From: Dactylellina haptotyla
Lineage: Eukaryota > Ascomycota > Orbiliomycetes > Orbiliales > Orbiliaceae
NCBI GenBank assembly: GCA_031310005.1
Contig: CM062388.1
Coordinates: forward strand, 1,116,001-1,180,000
Length of the DNA: 64,000 bases
Reading direction: 5' to 3'
The notes beneath the pieces were generated by a model. It saw only the letters and a program-made list of their open reading frames with translations. It had not been told where the DNA came from and did no database searches. This document shows, in pieces, positions 11,576 to 23,217 of the stretch (positions are counted from its first letter, which is position 1; each line of letters begins with the position of its first letter). The position numbers were made by a program, and so were the translations under genes.

Positions 11576-13378
11576 TCAATGTAATTTCTTCGACTTTCCG
11601 AATTCAGTATTGCTAGCTGGCGCAACAACTCGGGCGTTTTCAAGGTCGTAATAGGAAGACTGCGAAGTAGGCGGTGGCGCCAGTCCCTTCTCGATATGTG
11701 TCAAAACCGCGGTCGCTGTGCGCTTCAAATTGCCCAGAGGAGCCGAAATCACTCCCCACGGCGCCGGGTGCGAATCAGCGAGCGCATGAATCAACTCGGC
11801 CGCGTTTCTTTCCGGGAAACCTCCATCCATGCTAAACTTGCGATGTGGAGAGGACGAACGGGATCGAGAGCTGTAAAAATCAAAGAAAACACAATCATTT
11901 GTCGTTAATTTCCAAATTATCTGCAAACGGATGAGCAAAATCAAGCGCGTGAAGAAAAAGAAGGCTTACCTAGTGCTGGTGCGCGGCGAGCTGAATGCGC
12001 CGGCTGACATGATATCACTGCCCATCTCGGAAACAATCGTGCTGGTTGACCAGCGGACCGATTCCGGCTTGACGTGGCCCTTCTTGTACATAGTTGGGAG
12101 AGCAGGTGTCTTGAAGTAATCAATTTCTTCAATTTCCTTGGTCTTGCTACTCAATGGGCCGTCTGGATCCAACTCGGACCAGAAGTCGTCACCGATATCA
12201 ACCAATTTTGTCGCCTTGGGAGCTGAGGATTTCGATGCCTTCTTCGCCTTCGGCTTAGTTGTGGTGGGAGTTGGAGCTGGTGAGAGTTTGAGACTCGCTT
12301 TGCTGCCCTTCTTCTTCAATGGTGTGGTGTTTGGTGTATTTCCCGCGCTCTGCTTCTGGCCGTTTGCGCCAGCCATCTCCTCGCCGACAGTCGCCTGTCT
12401 CAAATCTTCGATGAAGGTCCACAGGCCTTCCTTGAAATCTTCCGCCATCTGCTTGCCAGTAGCAATGAGAGCTTCCTGGTTGCCAACCTTCTTGCCGTTA
12501 AGCCTGGGCTCGTAGATCGAGCGTTCGTATCCGGTCTCCCATGTGTTCAGCGGAGTTTCCTTCACCGAGTTCGCCCTCTTCGGCTTTAACGGCTCGTCGA
12601 CATCTGCAGGTTGAGGAAAGGAATGGAAATTAGTTCTATCAGGGGATAGCAGCGAGAGGGTTCGCTGGTGCTTGGTATTATCATTAAACGTCGCGGTACG
12701 CTTAGAGCCAGACCTGGATAGACCAGTGGACTGGCGGCGGACGTGCTTCTTGGTTTCATCCGCGATCTCCAGACTCCTCATTTGCTCCACAGTTGAGGAC
12801 TCGCTACGCTTGCGGGTAGCTTCGTGCATGGCCCATTTCCTCTTCAATTTTTCGAGCTCGGCATCAGCGCGGAGAAGTTCTTCCTTGAGCTCCAGGACCC
12901 TTCGTTCCTGACCTGCGAGAACGGTCAGGAAGGTTATGGGGTCGCTGGCGGGCTCGACCTGGTCGGATACGGGAGCCGCGGGTGCGCTCTCGGATGCGGT
13001 CCGTGTGTGTTGTATGGGGCTCCGCAGCTGGCTGTAATGTGTTGAAGGGTAGTAGGACGGGGCGACGTTGACAGGAAAACTCATGGACTGCCTCTTCGCG
13101 TGGCGAGGAGAAGACAAAGGGCTACTGGTGACACTGGAGATAGAAGGGTGGAAATCGACGGACCGGCGCTGGATTGAAGTCTTTAGCTTGAGGGCCGTCT
13201 TTTCGGATGTCGTCGTCGTCGTCGACGTCGACAAGACGGGGAGCGCAGGCGTGTCGAGCTGGGTCTGCTCGGACTGCATGGTGTCGAGGAGAGACAACTG
13301 ACCGGCTCCTTGCTGGTCATGCGAGGCGTTGAAGGCCAAGGGGGTATCTTCCAGAGATACGAGGTCCGCCGACGACAT
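11576..13378 (-). CDS. DUF4048-like fungal protein, 567 aa
   Basis: Exons are 11970-13378 and 11576-11870; the 99-nt intron (GTAAGC donor, TACAG acceptor) joins within a Ser codon and gives 567 aa. The N-terminal third is Ser/Thr-rich and disordered. A predicted coiled coil around residues 145-200 includes QERRVLELKEELLRADAELE. A second conserved block contains KQMAEDFKEGLWTFIEDLRQ followed by ATVGEE. This pair of blocks resembles what I recall of fungal DUF4048 proteins (inference from memory of the family, not a search). Lys/Ala/Pro-rich segments and an acidic WSELDPDGPL patch follow. The function of the family is unknown. No membrane segment or signal peptide is seen. Confidence 0.75.
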
Positions 13379-15837
13379 GGCTTCTATCTGTGTACAGGAA
13401 ACGCTCTAAAAGAAATGACGACAGTCTCTCGACTATATAAAAGGAAAATAATAAAATAGGTAAACAAGGCGGTGGTGGTACAGTACAGAAAACGGAGAAA
13501 AAAAGGGACAAGATGTCGTCGTCAGATAGCAACAACCACCCAGAACTAGCGCATTGACAGAACGAGTGTGGATTGGGATATTAATAGAACCGAGAGCGGT
13601 GATGGAACACTCTCTTGCGCAAAACTCAGATAAAATCAAAAGGAAATTCGTGATGGTGTCGTCGTGGCGATAAAGGACAGTTTTGAGGGGGGAGGCGTGG
13701 TGAGCGGGAGACCGAGCAACTAGCACTCAATCGTTGGTGATGGTGGTGATAGTAACGAGACAGAAGAGGAGAAGAAGGTGGAAATTGGCAGAGAGACACC
13801 AGGTGGAAAGGCTTGAAGGAAAAGGAGAGTAAGCTACCCACAGCGAAATTAACGTATCCACGGCATCCCGTACACGTCCCCCGTACAATTCCCATACATC
13901 GAAGCTGGGCCGCTGGCTGCTAGAGCAAATAAAGGGATGGCTGCACAATTTTACCAGGCGAACTGGCCCCCCGGCTCCAGACAACCACTCAGAAACACCC
14001 GCCCCGAGGGCAAGTTCCCCAATGGTAAGTTCTCAGGAAAAAACGCTCTGTCGGGTGTGTCAGGTAGCATCCCTATTGCTGAGCTACGAGGCTACCAAGC
14101 CCAGTTCGCTGCAGGTAGGTAATATGCTGTGCATGGCAATTTTCGTATGCCACCGGACCGCAAACAGAGGTGAGGCGAGAGATTGGCAGGAGTTTCGCAA
14201 CGATAGCAAGGGTGCCCTCCTCGCTAGGCTGGCCTGTCGCACAGCCATACATTCTCCCTCGAACGACCACCGTCTGTGCTCTTTCTACTGTCATGTACAT
14301 GTAATTGCCCCCACTGTGACAAAAGTTCTCTCGTTTGCATACGAAGCCCATCATAGCATCATATCATCTCGACAGATGCCGCTGCCGCTCGTCTCGCAGC
14401 TGAGCCCTCACCCCATAGCCATCACCACCATCGCTAAGCTCTAAATCTTCCCCCGGAATTTGAAAAGCTGCGAAATTGTTGCGTCGACGCGCTGGCCATC
14501 GGAAATTGCCAGGCTGCGGCACAGTGACAGTAGCGGGCTAGCGCAACCGCACAACATAATGGAATGACAGAAGACCAAATGTATCGGAGACTAAAAAGGA
14601 TTTTTTCTTCTGCGTGCATAAATAAGAACCACCAAAAGCTGGGTGCGGGCGTTGATCGATCTCGTTGAGCGTGTCGATTGGCGGTATTGGCCGGGCTCGA
14701 AACGACGCCCTGCGACCAATCAGAGCTAACATGGGTCCGTCACACCCAGCTTACGCATGCATTAACCATTCTCAAAAAAAGAAAGGCAGCAGAAGCACCT
14801 TCGAGCTCTTCGGTCCGGACACTCGCACCTGCATTCTTCCAGGGCTTAAATTTAGCTTCTTCCCCAGGTAGCTGTGTTGGCACAAGGAGAAAAAATTTTG
14901 TTTGCTTGAGCTGCCTTCCATCAAAGAAGCTGAGTTAGCGCAGGGGAAGGAAGCTTCGATTTTCGTGCTATCCATATCAGAGCCACCAAGATGGGCAATG
15001 GTACCCGACAGATGCTATCTGATTAGCGCGGTACATACTCTGCTGATTAGTTTTAAATCGCTGACAATCCCTTTCTGGATTCCTTACCTTGGGAATATGG
15101 CAGTTAATTTCATTCCCAAGTCCGGTACGAGATATTGATTCGATCCGCTTACTTGAATATTTATTTACTTGTGACTGCCAGCTGGCATTCATGCTGAGAT
15201 CAAATCCCACATTTATGATATGTGTTGTCGTCTCGTCGCGTCCTTTGTCTAGATACAATACTGCATCTAGTATAGTATATTGATCAAGGCACCGTAACAA
15301 CAATATGTAATGATATGTCGAGGTTTCGGTAATTGTCCCCCTTAAATGAAAGAAGTTATGTATCCTTCTCTTGGAAATAAAGGGGGGGCTGTGAAAGCTG
15401 AGCTTCAAGCGTATCTCCACGCTTCTTGGGAATAGATATGCTTACTGTTCAAAGACTCAGGATATGTGAATTCGCGACTCAAATTTTTAGACTTTCTGTG
15501 ATAGTATAACACTACACACTTGATTTTCAGCTAACTTTCAAAGTTATCCAACAGTTACTTCAACCTTGAAGTTTTGTCTCGCAGCGAACGCCTCTTTCCG
15601 AGACCATCTAAAGCTTCTCTTAGAACATTTTAGGTGTATTCCATACTGTAAATAAACAATACGATAATATGCGCAGGTTTTCCCTGTGGCGATCCAGAGA
15701 TCTGCCACTCCATATCTAAAGGCCAAACGCTTGGGCCTATACATGTTCGCCTCTTATCATCCAAATCTTCAACGACAGAATATTTCAATTTTTCTAGCAT
15801 CGGACCTGCAATTTAGTCGAAGTCCGCAAGAGACAAG
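13379..15837. other. Long upstream/intergenic region
   Basis: About 2.5 kb without a supportable gene. The right part (about 14.8-15.8 kb) is AT-rich. Short frames exist on both strands, but none has coding character or splice partners I can defend. It contains the promoter of the DUF4048-like gene. Confidence 0.5.
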
Positions 15838-16360
15838 ATGGTAGTCACTGTCAATGCACGAACACCAGGGATTAATCGAAAGGACCCTAATATACCGGTA
15901 GACGAAAATCCTTTGGAGATCGAGGCTACGACCGGGCCAGAAAAGCCACTGGTGAAATGCAGGTGTGGTGGAAAACCCAAATTTCAATGGAATTTTACTC
16001 TCGACATGGGTAAGGATCCATGCCCACAGTTCATCTTACTGCTGTGCGATGCGACTCACCAATCCAGAATGAATAGATGATATTGCCTACTTGATCACGT
16101 TAGGTATACATACTTTTTGGTGGGTATTATTTCTGACGTGTGTGATATACGATGAACTTAAATCAATTACGTCAATAACACTTATTTGCGTGGTACTGTT
16201 GATTTTTGCTTGGTCAATATGTTTTTTCTATGGCACAGACCCGATGGCTATGATAAATATTTTTGTGCCGAGTTCTGAACTGTTCCCTCTCAAGATCGCC
16301 TGTTACCTATCTCTCTTTGGTTTTTCCATGTTACTATATATGACGCTTCATGATTCTTAA
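15838..16360 (+). CDS. Possible small membrane protein, two exons, 142 aa
   Basis: Putative gene. Exon 1 (15838-16009) has an ATG with A at -3 and encodes a polar segment with a CRCGG motif. A GTAAGG donor at 16010 and a TTAG acceptor at 16103 give a 94-nt intron that joins in frame to 16104-16360. Exon 2 encodes three hydrophobic stretches: WWVLFLTCVIY, SITLICVVLLIFAWSICFF and LKIACYLSLFGFSMLLYM. A 142-residue protein with about three membrane spans would result. I recognise no family. The model depends on one intron with a weak branch site; it could be a relic or spurious. Confidence 0.4.
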
Positions 16361-17400
16361 CAACATATTGGATACATAAAATGGGTTCCGTATAGCTTGT
16401 ATACCGTTAGAATCCAGGACGAATGTGCTCAATAAAAGCTGGTGAAAAGACACAGTAATAATTATATATCAATACATTGTTTAATAAATCCGAGGGGAGT
16501 TGATTTCCATCGAAGAGATTGTGATATCCAATCAGGCTAGTCTTGAGTCCTTCTACCAATGTCCACCTTTTACCTTGCATTTTCGCCTGGTCTTTTCATC
16601 CAGGCGCAAAGCTAGGGGACTCTTTGAGAACTTAATTGATTCTAAAAAACATAAATTTAGATTTGAGCTATCAAATCAGTCTCGTAACCACTATCAAATA
16701 TAGTTACAGTTGAAAAGAAAAGTCTTGAGTTGCTCTACTAAAATAATTGTTCTCTACCATGGAATAGAGGACCAGGAATTAACGTGAAGTTTTAGCGTTA
16801 ACATCAAGCCATTTCTACATGTTTTTTTTTCCTGTCGATTTATGTGGTAGAACTAGTCTCGTTGCCATGGTGGAACTTGGAATTACCAGCAATTTGCAAC
16901 AAACAACCAACGTTGCAGAAGTCATTAATACTACCTCTAACTATTAGCAGCACCTCTTACTATCATCTAGGATCGCCGTTACTCTCCTACCGGCATTAAC
17001 CATCACCAAACCCTCAAATCTCCCCATCGAGAAATCCAGTGGAGCATCATTGGAATCAGTTAGATTAAAGACTAAGGAGGCTATAAACCATCCCAGCTAG
17101 CGTGTTAGACATTCGCATCTTTCTCGCTTTGCCTTCTTACCCCCATTTTCGGAGCCGCATTATTTAGCCTCTATAGCTCATCCACGAATTATAAGCATTT
17201 AACTTTTCTTCTTCTTAGCCTAGCCTCCCGAGCGCTAAACTACGACTATGTCGACCTTATTTCTCTCAGTCAATCTGGTTTTTATAATTAAACCTCCCAG
17301 AATCGAACCAGGTGAGAGTTTGTCAAAAATAATCCAAACTACAGCGTGGACGTTAGTTGTCATCGTCTTCGTCATAGCTTATTATCTAACTTAGCAATTA

Positions 17401-17760
17401 TTTTTTAAAATATCCAATATCAAATCATCACCGCTACTAGTCTCGGTCCCCACCACTACTATCTTCATATCACGAATCTATATCTTAACTATTCATTTCA
17501 AGAGAAAATCAAACTAATCCTTACAAAATAATAATAATTATTATTATCCTTCTATCAATTATTAATTATTGCATTCTACCAAACATTCATAGAATAACCA
17601 TAAATCACAAAATAAATGGGAAAATTAACCTTCAAAAAGCTAGATTTATAATTTTTTTCAACAACCAGCAATTCCACTACAACAATTATTTATATAATTA
17701 CCACCATAACTGCCATCATGCATCACCACCATCTATTTCAATGTAACAACTTTACACACC
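17401..17760. other. Strand-asymmetric, G-depleted AT-rich block
   Basis: By hand count the plus strand here has about 18 G against about 83 C in 360 bases, with the rest A and T. No coding frame is present. CA dinucleotides are common, so it does not look like RIP-mutated sequence. Confidence 0.6.
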
Positions 17761-18211
17761 ATACCTGCAGAATGTACCCCTTGGCCTTTCGAAAACCCAA
17801 GGAGATATCAGGGATATGCTCAGACAGGGTGCTGGAGCGGCGAATTGTCATTTTGAATAGCAGTTATCCGTGATATCACCGTTGAAAGATGTTTGGAGGC
17901 TGCCATCGCCAAGCGTAGTTATATGCGTTATATGTATGTTGGATGAAAGAACGCGGGAAGGAATGCCGGGTAGGGGAAGCAATATAAAACCCCGACTCCC
18001 CACTTCCTCTTGATCACTGCAACTTCCCGTGCAAGGGAGATCACAACCAACGATATGGTGGCAGGGGGTGGGGTTTGAACATATACCGTTTAGAAGCAGA
18101 GGGCCTACAGAATGGCACACGCACTACCACATCTAGAGATGGTCGCCCGAAGGATGGGGGCTATCAGAAAGTCCTCGGAGATCAATAAACTTAGAACCGA
18201 TATATCAATTG

Positions 18212-18228
18212 TTTTTTTTTTTTTTTTT
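18212..18228. repeat. Poly-T tract (17 T)
   Basis: A pure T17 homopolymer lies about 370 nt upstream of the NDK start codon. It could be a nucleosome-excluding tract or the poly-A tail of an old minus-strand retroposed sequence. Confidence 0.6.
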
Positions 18229-18481
18229 CACGAGGGCTTATCAGTATGGATGTACAATTGATGCAATTTGCACTTAGGCATAGTCTCGTTGCCAGACTTA
18301 GGCACTTGTGGGACGTGACTAGGACAGGCTCTGCCTGAGAGGCTGATACGTACACTACCTGAACACCACTGCGGAAATGTGTTGTCTAGCCACTGTTCTG
18401 AGCCTCGTCCCCAAACTGCCACACGCCGCTTTTAGACGTGGTCTCGCTGGCCGGACCCCACTTGAGAAAAAAAGGCTCGCC

Positions 18482-18488
18482 TATAAAT
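18482..18488 (+). promoter_or_regulatory. TATA-like box for NDK
   Basis: TATAAAT lies 98 nt upstream of the NDK ATG at 18586, with a C/A-rich pyrimidine-patched leader between, as usual for a highly expressed fungal gene. Confidence 0.5.
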
Positions 18489-18585
18489 TTACCCCTCCAA
18501 CCCACCAAAACCTTTCTCTCGCCAACCACCACAGGACAGATCCCTCCGTCTCAATTGATATATACTCTGTTACCAATCCCTCAAA

Positions 18586-19538
18586 ATGTCTGACGAACAA
18601 ACGTAAGCTTCACGCTCCTTCTCAATATATCAATCACCTTCACTATCGAACGCATTACTGACATGATATCGTCCCTTGTAGCTTCATTGCTATCAAGCCC
18701 GATGGTGTCCAGGTTAGCTACCATTTCATCCCCGAACAATCAATTGCATCATCAATTGAGCATGGATACGGGGAATACTAAGTCGACAACTTCAGCGTGG
18801 CCTTGTTGGACCTATTATCTCCCGCTTCGAGCAGAGAGGGTATGTAAACTGCCTCTTCCCCCCACTTGAGAACCCAGGTTATAGCTAACAACACTCTTTG
18901 CAGCTACAAGCTCGTTGCCATCAAGCTCGTCACTCCCGGAAAGGAGCACCTCGAGAAGCACTGTACGTGGTTTCGCTCCGTCTCTGGCATCCGAATACCC
19001 CGGTCTCTAATCCAAACGTGCTATACAGACAGCGATTTGAGCGATAAGCCATTCTTCAAGGGGTATGCTTTCTCTCTGCACATTTACGATTTTCCAGTCA
19101 TCCAATGATACTGACTATTTGCCACAGATTGGTTGAGTACATGAACTCTGGCCCAATCTGCGCCATGGTCTGGGAAGGTCGTGATGCTGTTAAGACCGGT
19201 CGCGGTATGTTGCCCCGCCGTCCTCATTAAACCCACAATGCCGTAAACGGGTTAACTGACGTATTTGATCGAATAGCCCTCCTCGGTGCCACCAACCCAC
19301 TCAACTCCGCTCCAGGAACCATCCGCGGTGACTTCGCCATCGTACGTTTCTCCCTCTCATTCCTCTATCTACCACGAGATAAGCACTAAAGAAATAAATT
19401 TAGGATGTCGGTCGCAACGTCTGCCACGGTTCCGACTCTGTTGAAAACGCCAAGAAGGAAATCGCCTTGTGGTTCAAGGAGGGCGAGGTCGCATCCTACA
19501 AGTCCGCCCAGTTCGATTGGATCTACGAGAAGGCTTAA
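18586..19538 (+). CDS. NDK1: Nucleoside diphosphate kinase
   Basis: Transfers the gamma phosphate between nucleoside triphosphates and diphosphates. Eight exons: 18586-18602, 18682-18712, 18796-18839, 18904-18962, 19029-19062, 19128-19204, 19277-19341 and 19404-19538. They total 462 nt, 153 aa, the standard length of the eukaryotic enzyme. The product has the [15 protein letters not shown] start, the [20 protein letters not shown] segment, and the active-site motif NVCHGSDS with the phosphorylated His near residue 117. It ends with the usual WIYEKA. The intron density is high for a protein of this size: the first exon is only 17 nt and the second 31 nt, so exon-unaware gene finding would miss it. 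Confidence 0.96.
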
Positions 19539-20055
19539 ATTTCCACAGTCGTTTTTGTCTCGGAGGGGATGGATTGTAGAGAGTAAATACCATCAGTTTT
19601 GGGATTTTTCTTTCTAGTTGGTACTCTTTTTATTCCGATTCGCTCTTCCGGGATGGGCCATAAAGGAAAGATAGACAAGAATAATAAATAAATAAAAGTT
19701 TTGACGAGGTTTTCTCTCTCATACCCATTTCATCCTACGTAGAAGCTATATAGAACGCCAACCGTGAACTGAACCCATCGCATGTTGAAATGAAGTACCA
19801 TTGATGCCAGTTGAACCGGAAGGTGACCGCAGCAGAAAAATCTGACTCAAACCCCCATCCGCGATAGAGAGGATCTAAAAACTGTATCGATAGCTGCAAA
19901 AGCCCGAAAGCCGATAAATTGCCTTTTTAGTCATCACTCGTCTCGACCATCTGAAGTTTCGATATGATTTTTCTCCCCCCATCACACCCCACCACCCACA
20001 CGACCCTCCCAAAACACCACAAACGGCCTCTCTCTCGCCCTTCCCACCACCCTCC
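19539..20055. other. Intergenic, NDK to QTRT2
   Basis: Contains the NDK 3' UTR and the promoter of the queuine transferase gene, both plus strand. No gene is seen. A C-rich stretch (about 19975-20055) directly precedes the ATG at 20056. Confidence 0.5.
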
Positions 20056-21760
20056 ATGAACACCTTCCGGGTCCTCAAGACCGCCGTGACAGATGTAGCC
20101 ACCGGCAGCACACAATCCCCCGGCGCGCGCATCGGCGTGCTCCAGCTCTCCAAGGGCTTCACGCTCAACACGCCAAACTACCTCGCCCCGACGTCGCGGG
20201 GTGCAGTCCCGCACCTGTCGCCGGATAACTTGGAGAAGCACACGAGCGTGGTCGGGGTATATGTTGCCATAGAAGACTGTACGTCTCGATCATATCTAGC
20301 TACAACCTGCTTTCACGCTTCGAGCCCCAGGCGTCAGCTCCAAGAGCTAAAATCATGAAGCTCACGTGCATTGAAACCGCTAATATAAAAACCATATATA
20401 ATAGTTATAGAAAAAGCCCCCCAGCGCACCCCACCGCTATACACCTACCCTTCCACCCTGCGCGAGTTCATCTCCCTCCCCGCGGATACCTTCCTCCTCC
20501 TCGCACCCCGACGTAGCCCCGCGATTTCCTGCCCGAAACCTAATTCCGACGCCAACCTATCCATCCTGACGTCGGTTGGCTTCCGCGACCTACCGATTAA
20601 AGACTACGTTTCCGCGGTGGTAAAGTTACAACCGGATATCGTGCTCGGGATAGCAGATGTGCCGAATACGGATAAACCCGTGGGGAAGAATCGAGTCAGA
20701 AAAGTAGCGGAGAGAACGGAGAAGTGGCTGGATGAATTGTTGGGGAGGATTGACACCGCCTCTTTATCATTTAATCCTTCCATCTCCTCTTCTTCTGAAA
20801 CAACGGTAGCGGAAGGCGGGGAAGGGAAAGGAGGAGAAGAGGTGGTAGTAGAGGGCGGGGAGACGAAAAAGCAGAAAAAAGAAGGTTATAAACCTGCTAT
20901 TTTCGCGGCTGTGCTACCCGTCGATAAGGAGAAGCAGAGGATATATATCAACTACCTGGCAGATAATGTCGAAAAGTTGGTGGGCGTGGTGTTTACTTCG
21001 CCTGATTCGGCAGGGGAGATGATCGAAGAGCTACCCGAGGAACTGGAGGGACTAGCGAGGTTACAGGCCGATGTGAGCCAGGGACCGCACGAGGTCTTGG
21101 AAATGGTGGACTTGGGGATTGATATCTTCAATCTCAGTTTCGCGGGGCTGGCGACTGATGCGGGGATCGCGCTGCATTTTACGTTCGGTACACCTGAGGG
21201 TGAGAAGGATGGCGAGGAAGGAGGGGTATTACTCGAGCAGTTGGATTTGGCGACAGATATGTGGGATGAGAAGTTCGCGACGGATTTGGGGCCGTTGGAG
21301 GATGGGTGTATGTGCTATGCGTGCACAAAGCACCATAAGGCGTTTGTCAGGCATTGCCTGTCGGCGAAGGAGATGACGGCATGGGTGCTGTTGCAGATTC
21401 ATAATATGTGGGTTGTGGAGAAGTTCTTTGCAGATGTTAGGAGGAGTATTGAGTTGGGTACGTGGGAGGCGGAGAAGGAGAGATTTGGGAGACGATACAA
21501 GAGGGATTTGCCGGATAGAACAGGATTGGGACCTAGGTAGGTTCTTTTGAATCCATTAACTCTATCTATTTTACGAGTAACAGCTAACTGTGTATAGATT
21601 GAGAGGGTATCAGTACAAGAGCGCGGGAGGGGATAAGAAGTTGAACGAATCGGCGTATCGGTCATTGGATGCGCCGGCGCCAGAGGAGGCCGATGTGCCT
21701 GAGGTCGATGGTGCGGAGCTACAGAAGAGCGGTTTCGCTCAGACCACTTCAGAGTACTGA
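20056..21760 (+). CDS. QTRT2: Queuine tRNA-ribosyltransferase accessory subunit 2
   Basis: Non-catalytic partner of QTRT1 in the eukaryotic tRNA-guanine transglycosylase that exchanges G34 for queuine in GUN anticodons. Exons are 20056-20278, 20405-21536 and 21598-21760, giving 505 aa. The first intron is 126 nt (GTACGT...ATAG), the second 61 nt (GTAGGT...ATAG). The TGT-like barrel begins with FRVLKTAVTD and GVLQLSKGFTLNTPNYL. The family's zinc site is visible near the C-terminal end as CMCYAC followed by KHHKAFVRHCLSAKEM and a later IHNMW His. A charged Glu/Gly-rich insert lies around residues 195-220. Presence of the enzyme suggests that the fungus salvages queuine or queuosine. Confidence 0.9.
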
Positions 21761-21894
21761 TCATATCTACAATCTACAAGGTCGTCGAGTATATAAAATG
21801 CTAATCTGGTAGCAAACTACGATATAAATACCCAAACGCCTATAAATGCGGAATACCTATCTTGTGCATTAGCAAACTGTGCAGATACAAACTT
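21761..21894. other. Short convergent spacer, QTRT2 / PPX1
   Basis: Only 134 bp separate the two stop codons, so the transcripts probably overlap at their 3' ends. Confidence 0.5.
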
Positions 21895-23217
21895 CTACAG
21901 CTTATTGGCGATGTCCCGTAATACCGGCGCCACCTGTTTCCTACTGAGATCTAACGATGCCTGTGTCCACGCCTTCATACCATCCTGTTGAAAGTTTTCG
22001 GCGAGCTCGTCTTCCGCGTTCGGCCATTGTTCGAGCTTGAACTTCTCGTTCATGTTTTTCTCAAACTGGTCAGCGAATGACCTCGTGCAATCGTTCACCC
22101 CCCATATTAGCAAGTCCCGCCTGAACCCGCTTTTACTCGAATCGGTGGTCATGACTACGGCTACATCTACTTGTTTCTCCTTCGCGTATGTGGCGAGCTC
22201 GTTAGTGAACGCCTCAACCCCTCCTGCTTTCTTGACGACGGTGGATAGTGAGTTCGTGATGGCGGAGATGCCGAGTGTTATTCCATTGTCGCCAACCCAT
22301 TGCTTGTAATCCTTTCGTAGTAAACCGTCAACACTCAGAGCGGATAGATCTGTTTTCGCGGCCACGAGATCGTTGTAGAATGCTTCTCTGTTGAAACCCT
22401 CGCCCGCACGCTCGAGTAATTCGGTGACCTGGACTACGTCTATCGGTGTGACTTTGGATGTTAGATTAGCGGTATCAATGAGGAGGGGGGCGAGAGCGAG
22501 TCGTGCAATTTCGGAATGTACTGTTGCCGGGATGTTTTCCCAGTGGGTCGGGTAGTAATTGCGGAAATGGTTCGTGACGAGGGAGACACAGCTGCCGCAG
22601 GGGGTGATTGTGCGTGGGTTCGCGTTCGTGTATTTACCCTCGTCGGCGTGATGGTCGATGATGCCGGTAACGCGGGAGGAGAACCTGGAGGCGAGGGAGT
22701 GCTGGAGAACGTTGTGGTCGACGAGGGTGATGCTTGTGTTGAGCTCGGAGGAGAGCGTGTCCGGGATGTCATCGAGGGTAGGGACGTCATCGAGGGTGAA
22801 GGAGAGGTGAGAGGAAATTAGGTGGGCGTGTTCGGGGCGGAGGGAAAGTTCGGAGCGGGGGATGCTGAGGATTGGAAGGGTGGGGGTGGGGAGGCGTTTG
22901 AAGAAGGCATCGCGTTCGTCGACTGGGGCGTGAACGGGTTCTTGTTTGTGCAGGCGCGGGGCTGTGACCATGGTGTAGAGGTAGGCGTAGAGGATGGATG
23001 AGGCGAAAGAGTCGAGGTCTTTTTAATATATCCAGTTAACATCCGATATCACGAATGTATATTACATTAGAAGGTTGAGGAATAGGTACATACCTGCGGC
23101 CTCGTTGCCCAGGACTAGCTTGACCGGACCCTGGCTGTTAGCGCCATTGAGGAAGGCCTTCTTGGTTCCTTCGAGGAACTGTTGCAAAGAGAGGAACGTG
23201 TTCATCAGTCTCGACAT
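21895..23217 (-). CDS. PPX1: Exopolyphosphatase (DHH superfamily)
   Basis: Processively releases phosphate from the ends of inorganic polyphosphate. Exons are 23094-23217 and 21895-23018; the 75-nt intron (GTATGT donor, AAAAAG acceptor) joins GNEAA to DLDSFASS, which restores the N-terminal metal-binding motif of the family. The product is 415 aa. Other metal ligands are in SITLVDHN and VTGIIDHHADE (the DHH motif), then a PCGSCVSLV segment. A C-terminal DHHA2-type domain follows, including VVMTTDSSKSGFRRDLLIWG. The ATG at 23217 was chosen for similarity to family starts. The frame stays open upstream to about 23376, so a longer, possibly organelle-targeted form cannot be excluded. Confidence 0.93.

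Larger units (their letters stand above)
16361..18481. other. Gene-poor AT-rich region
   Basis: No supportable gene in about 2.1 kb. It includes a strongly G-depleted block (17401-17760), a 17-T tract at 18212-18228, and short stretches reminiscent of decayed tRNA arms near 17220-17380. Confidence 0.5.

Noticed and set aside
14022-14444. 140-codon plus-strand frame upstream of the DUF4048-like gene
   Set aside because: No motif and a mixed composition; an antisense frame over the same stretch is just as open.
17220-17380. tRNA-like fragments (AATCGAACC and CCAAACTACA-like stretches)
   Set aside because: The arms do not pair into a cloverleaf and the T-loop lacks a base; the similarity is too weak to call a tRNA.
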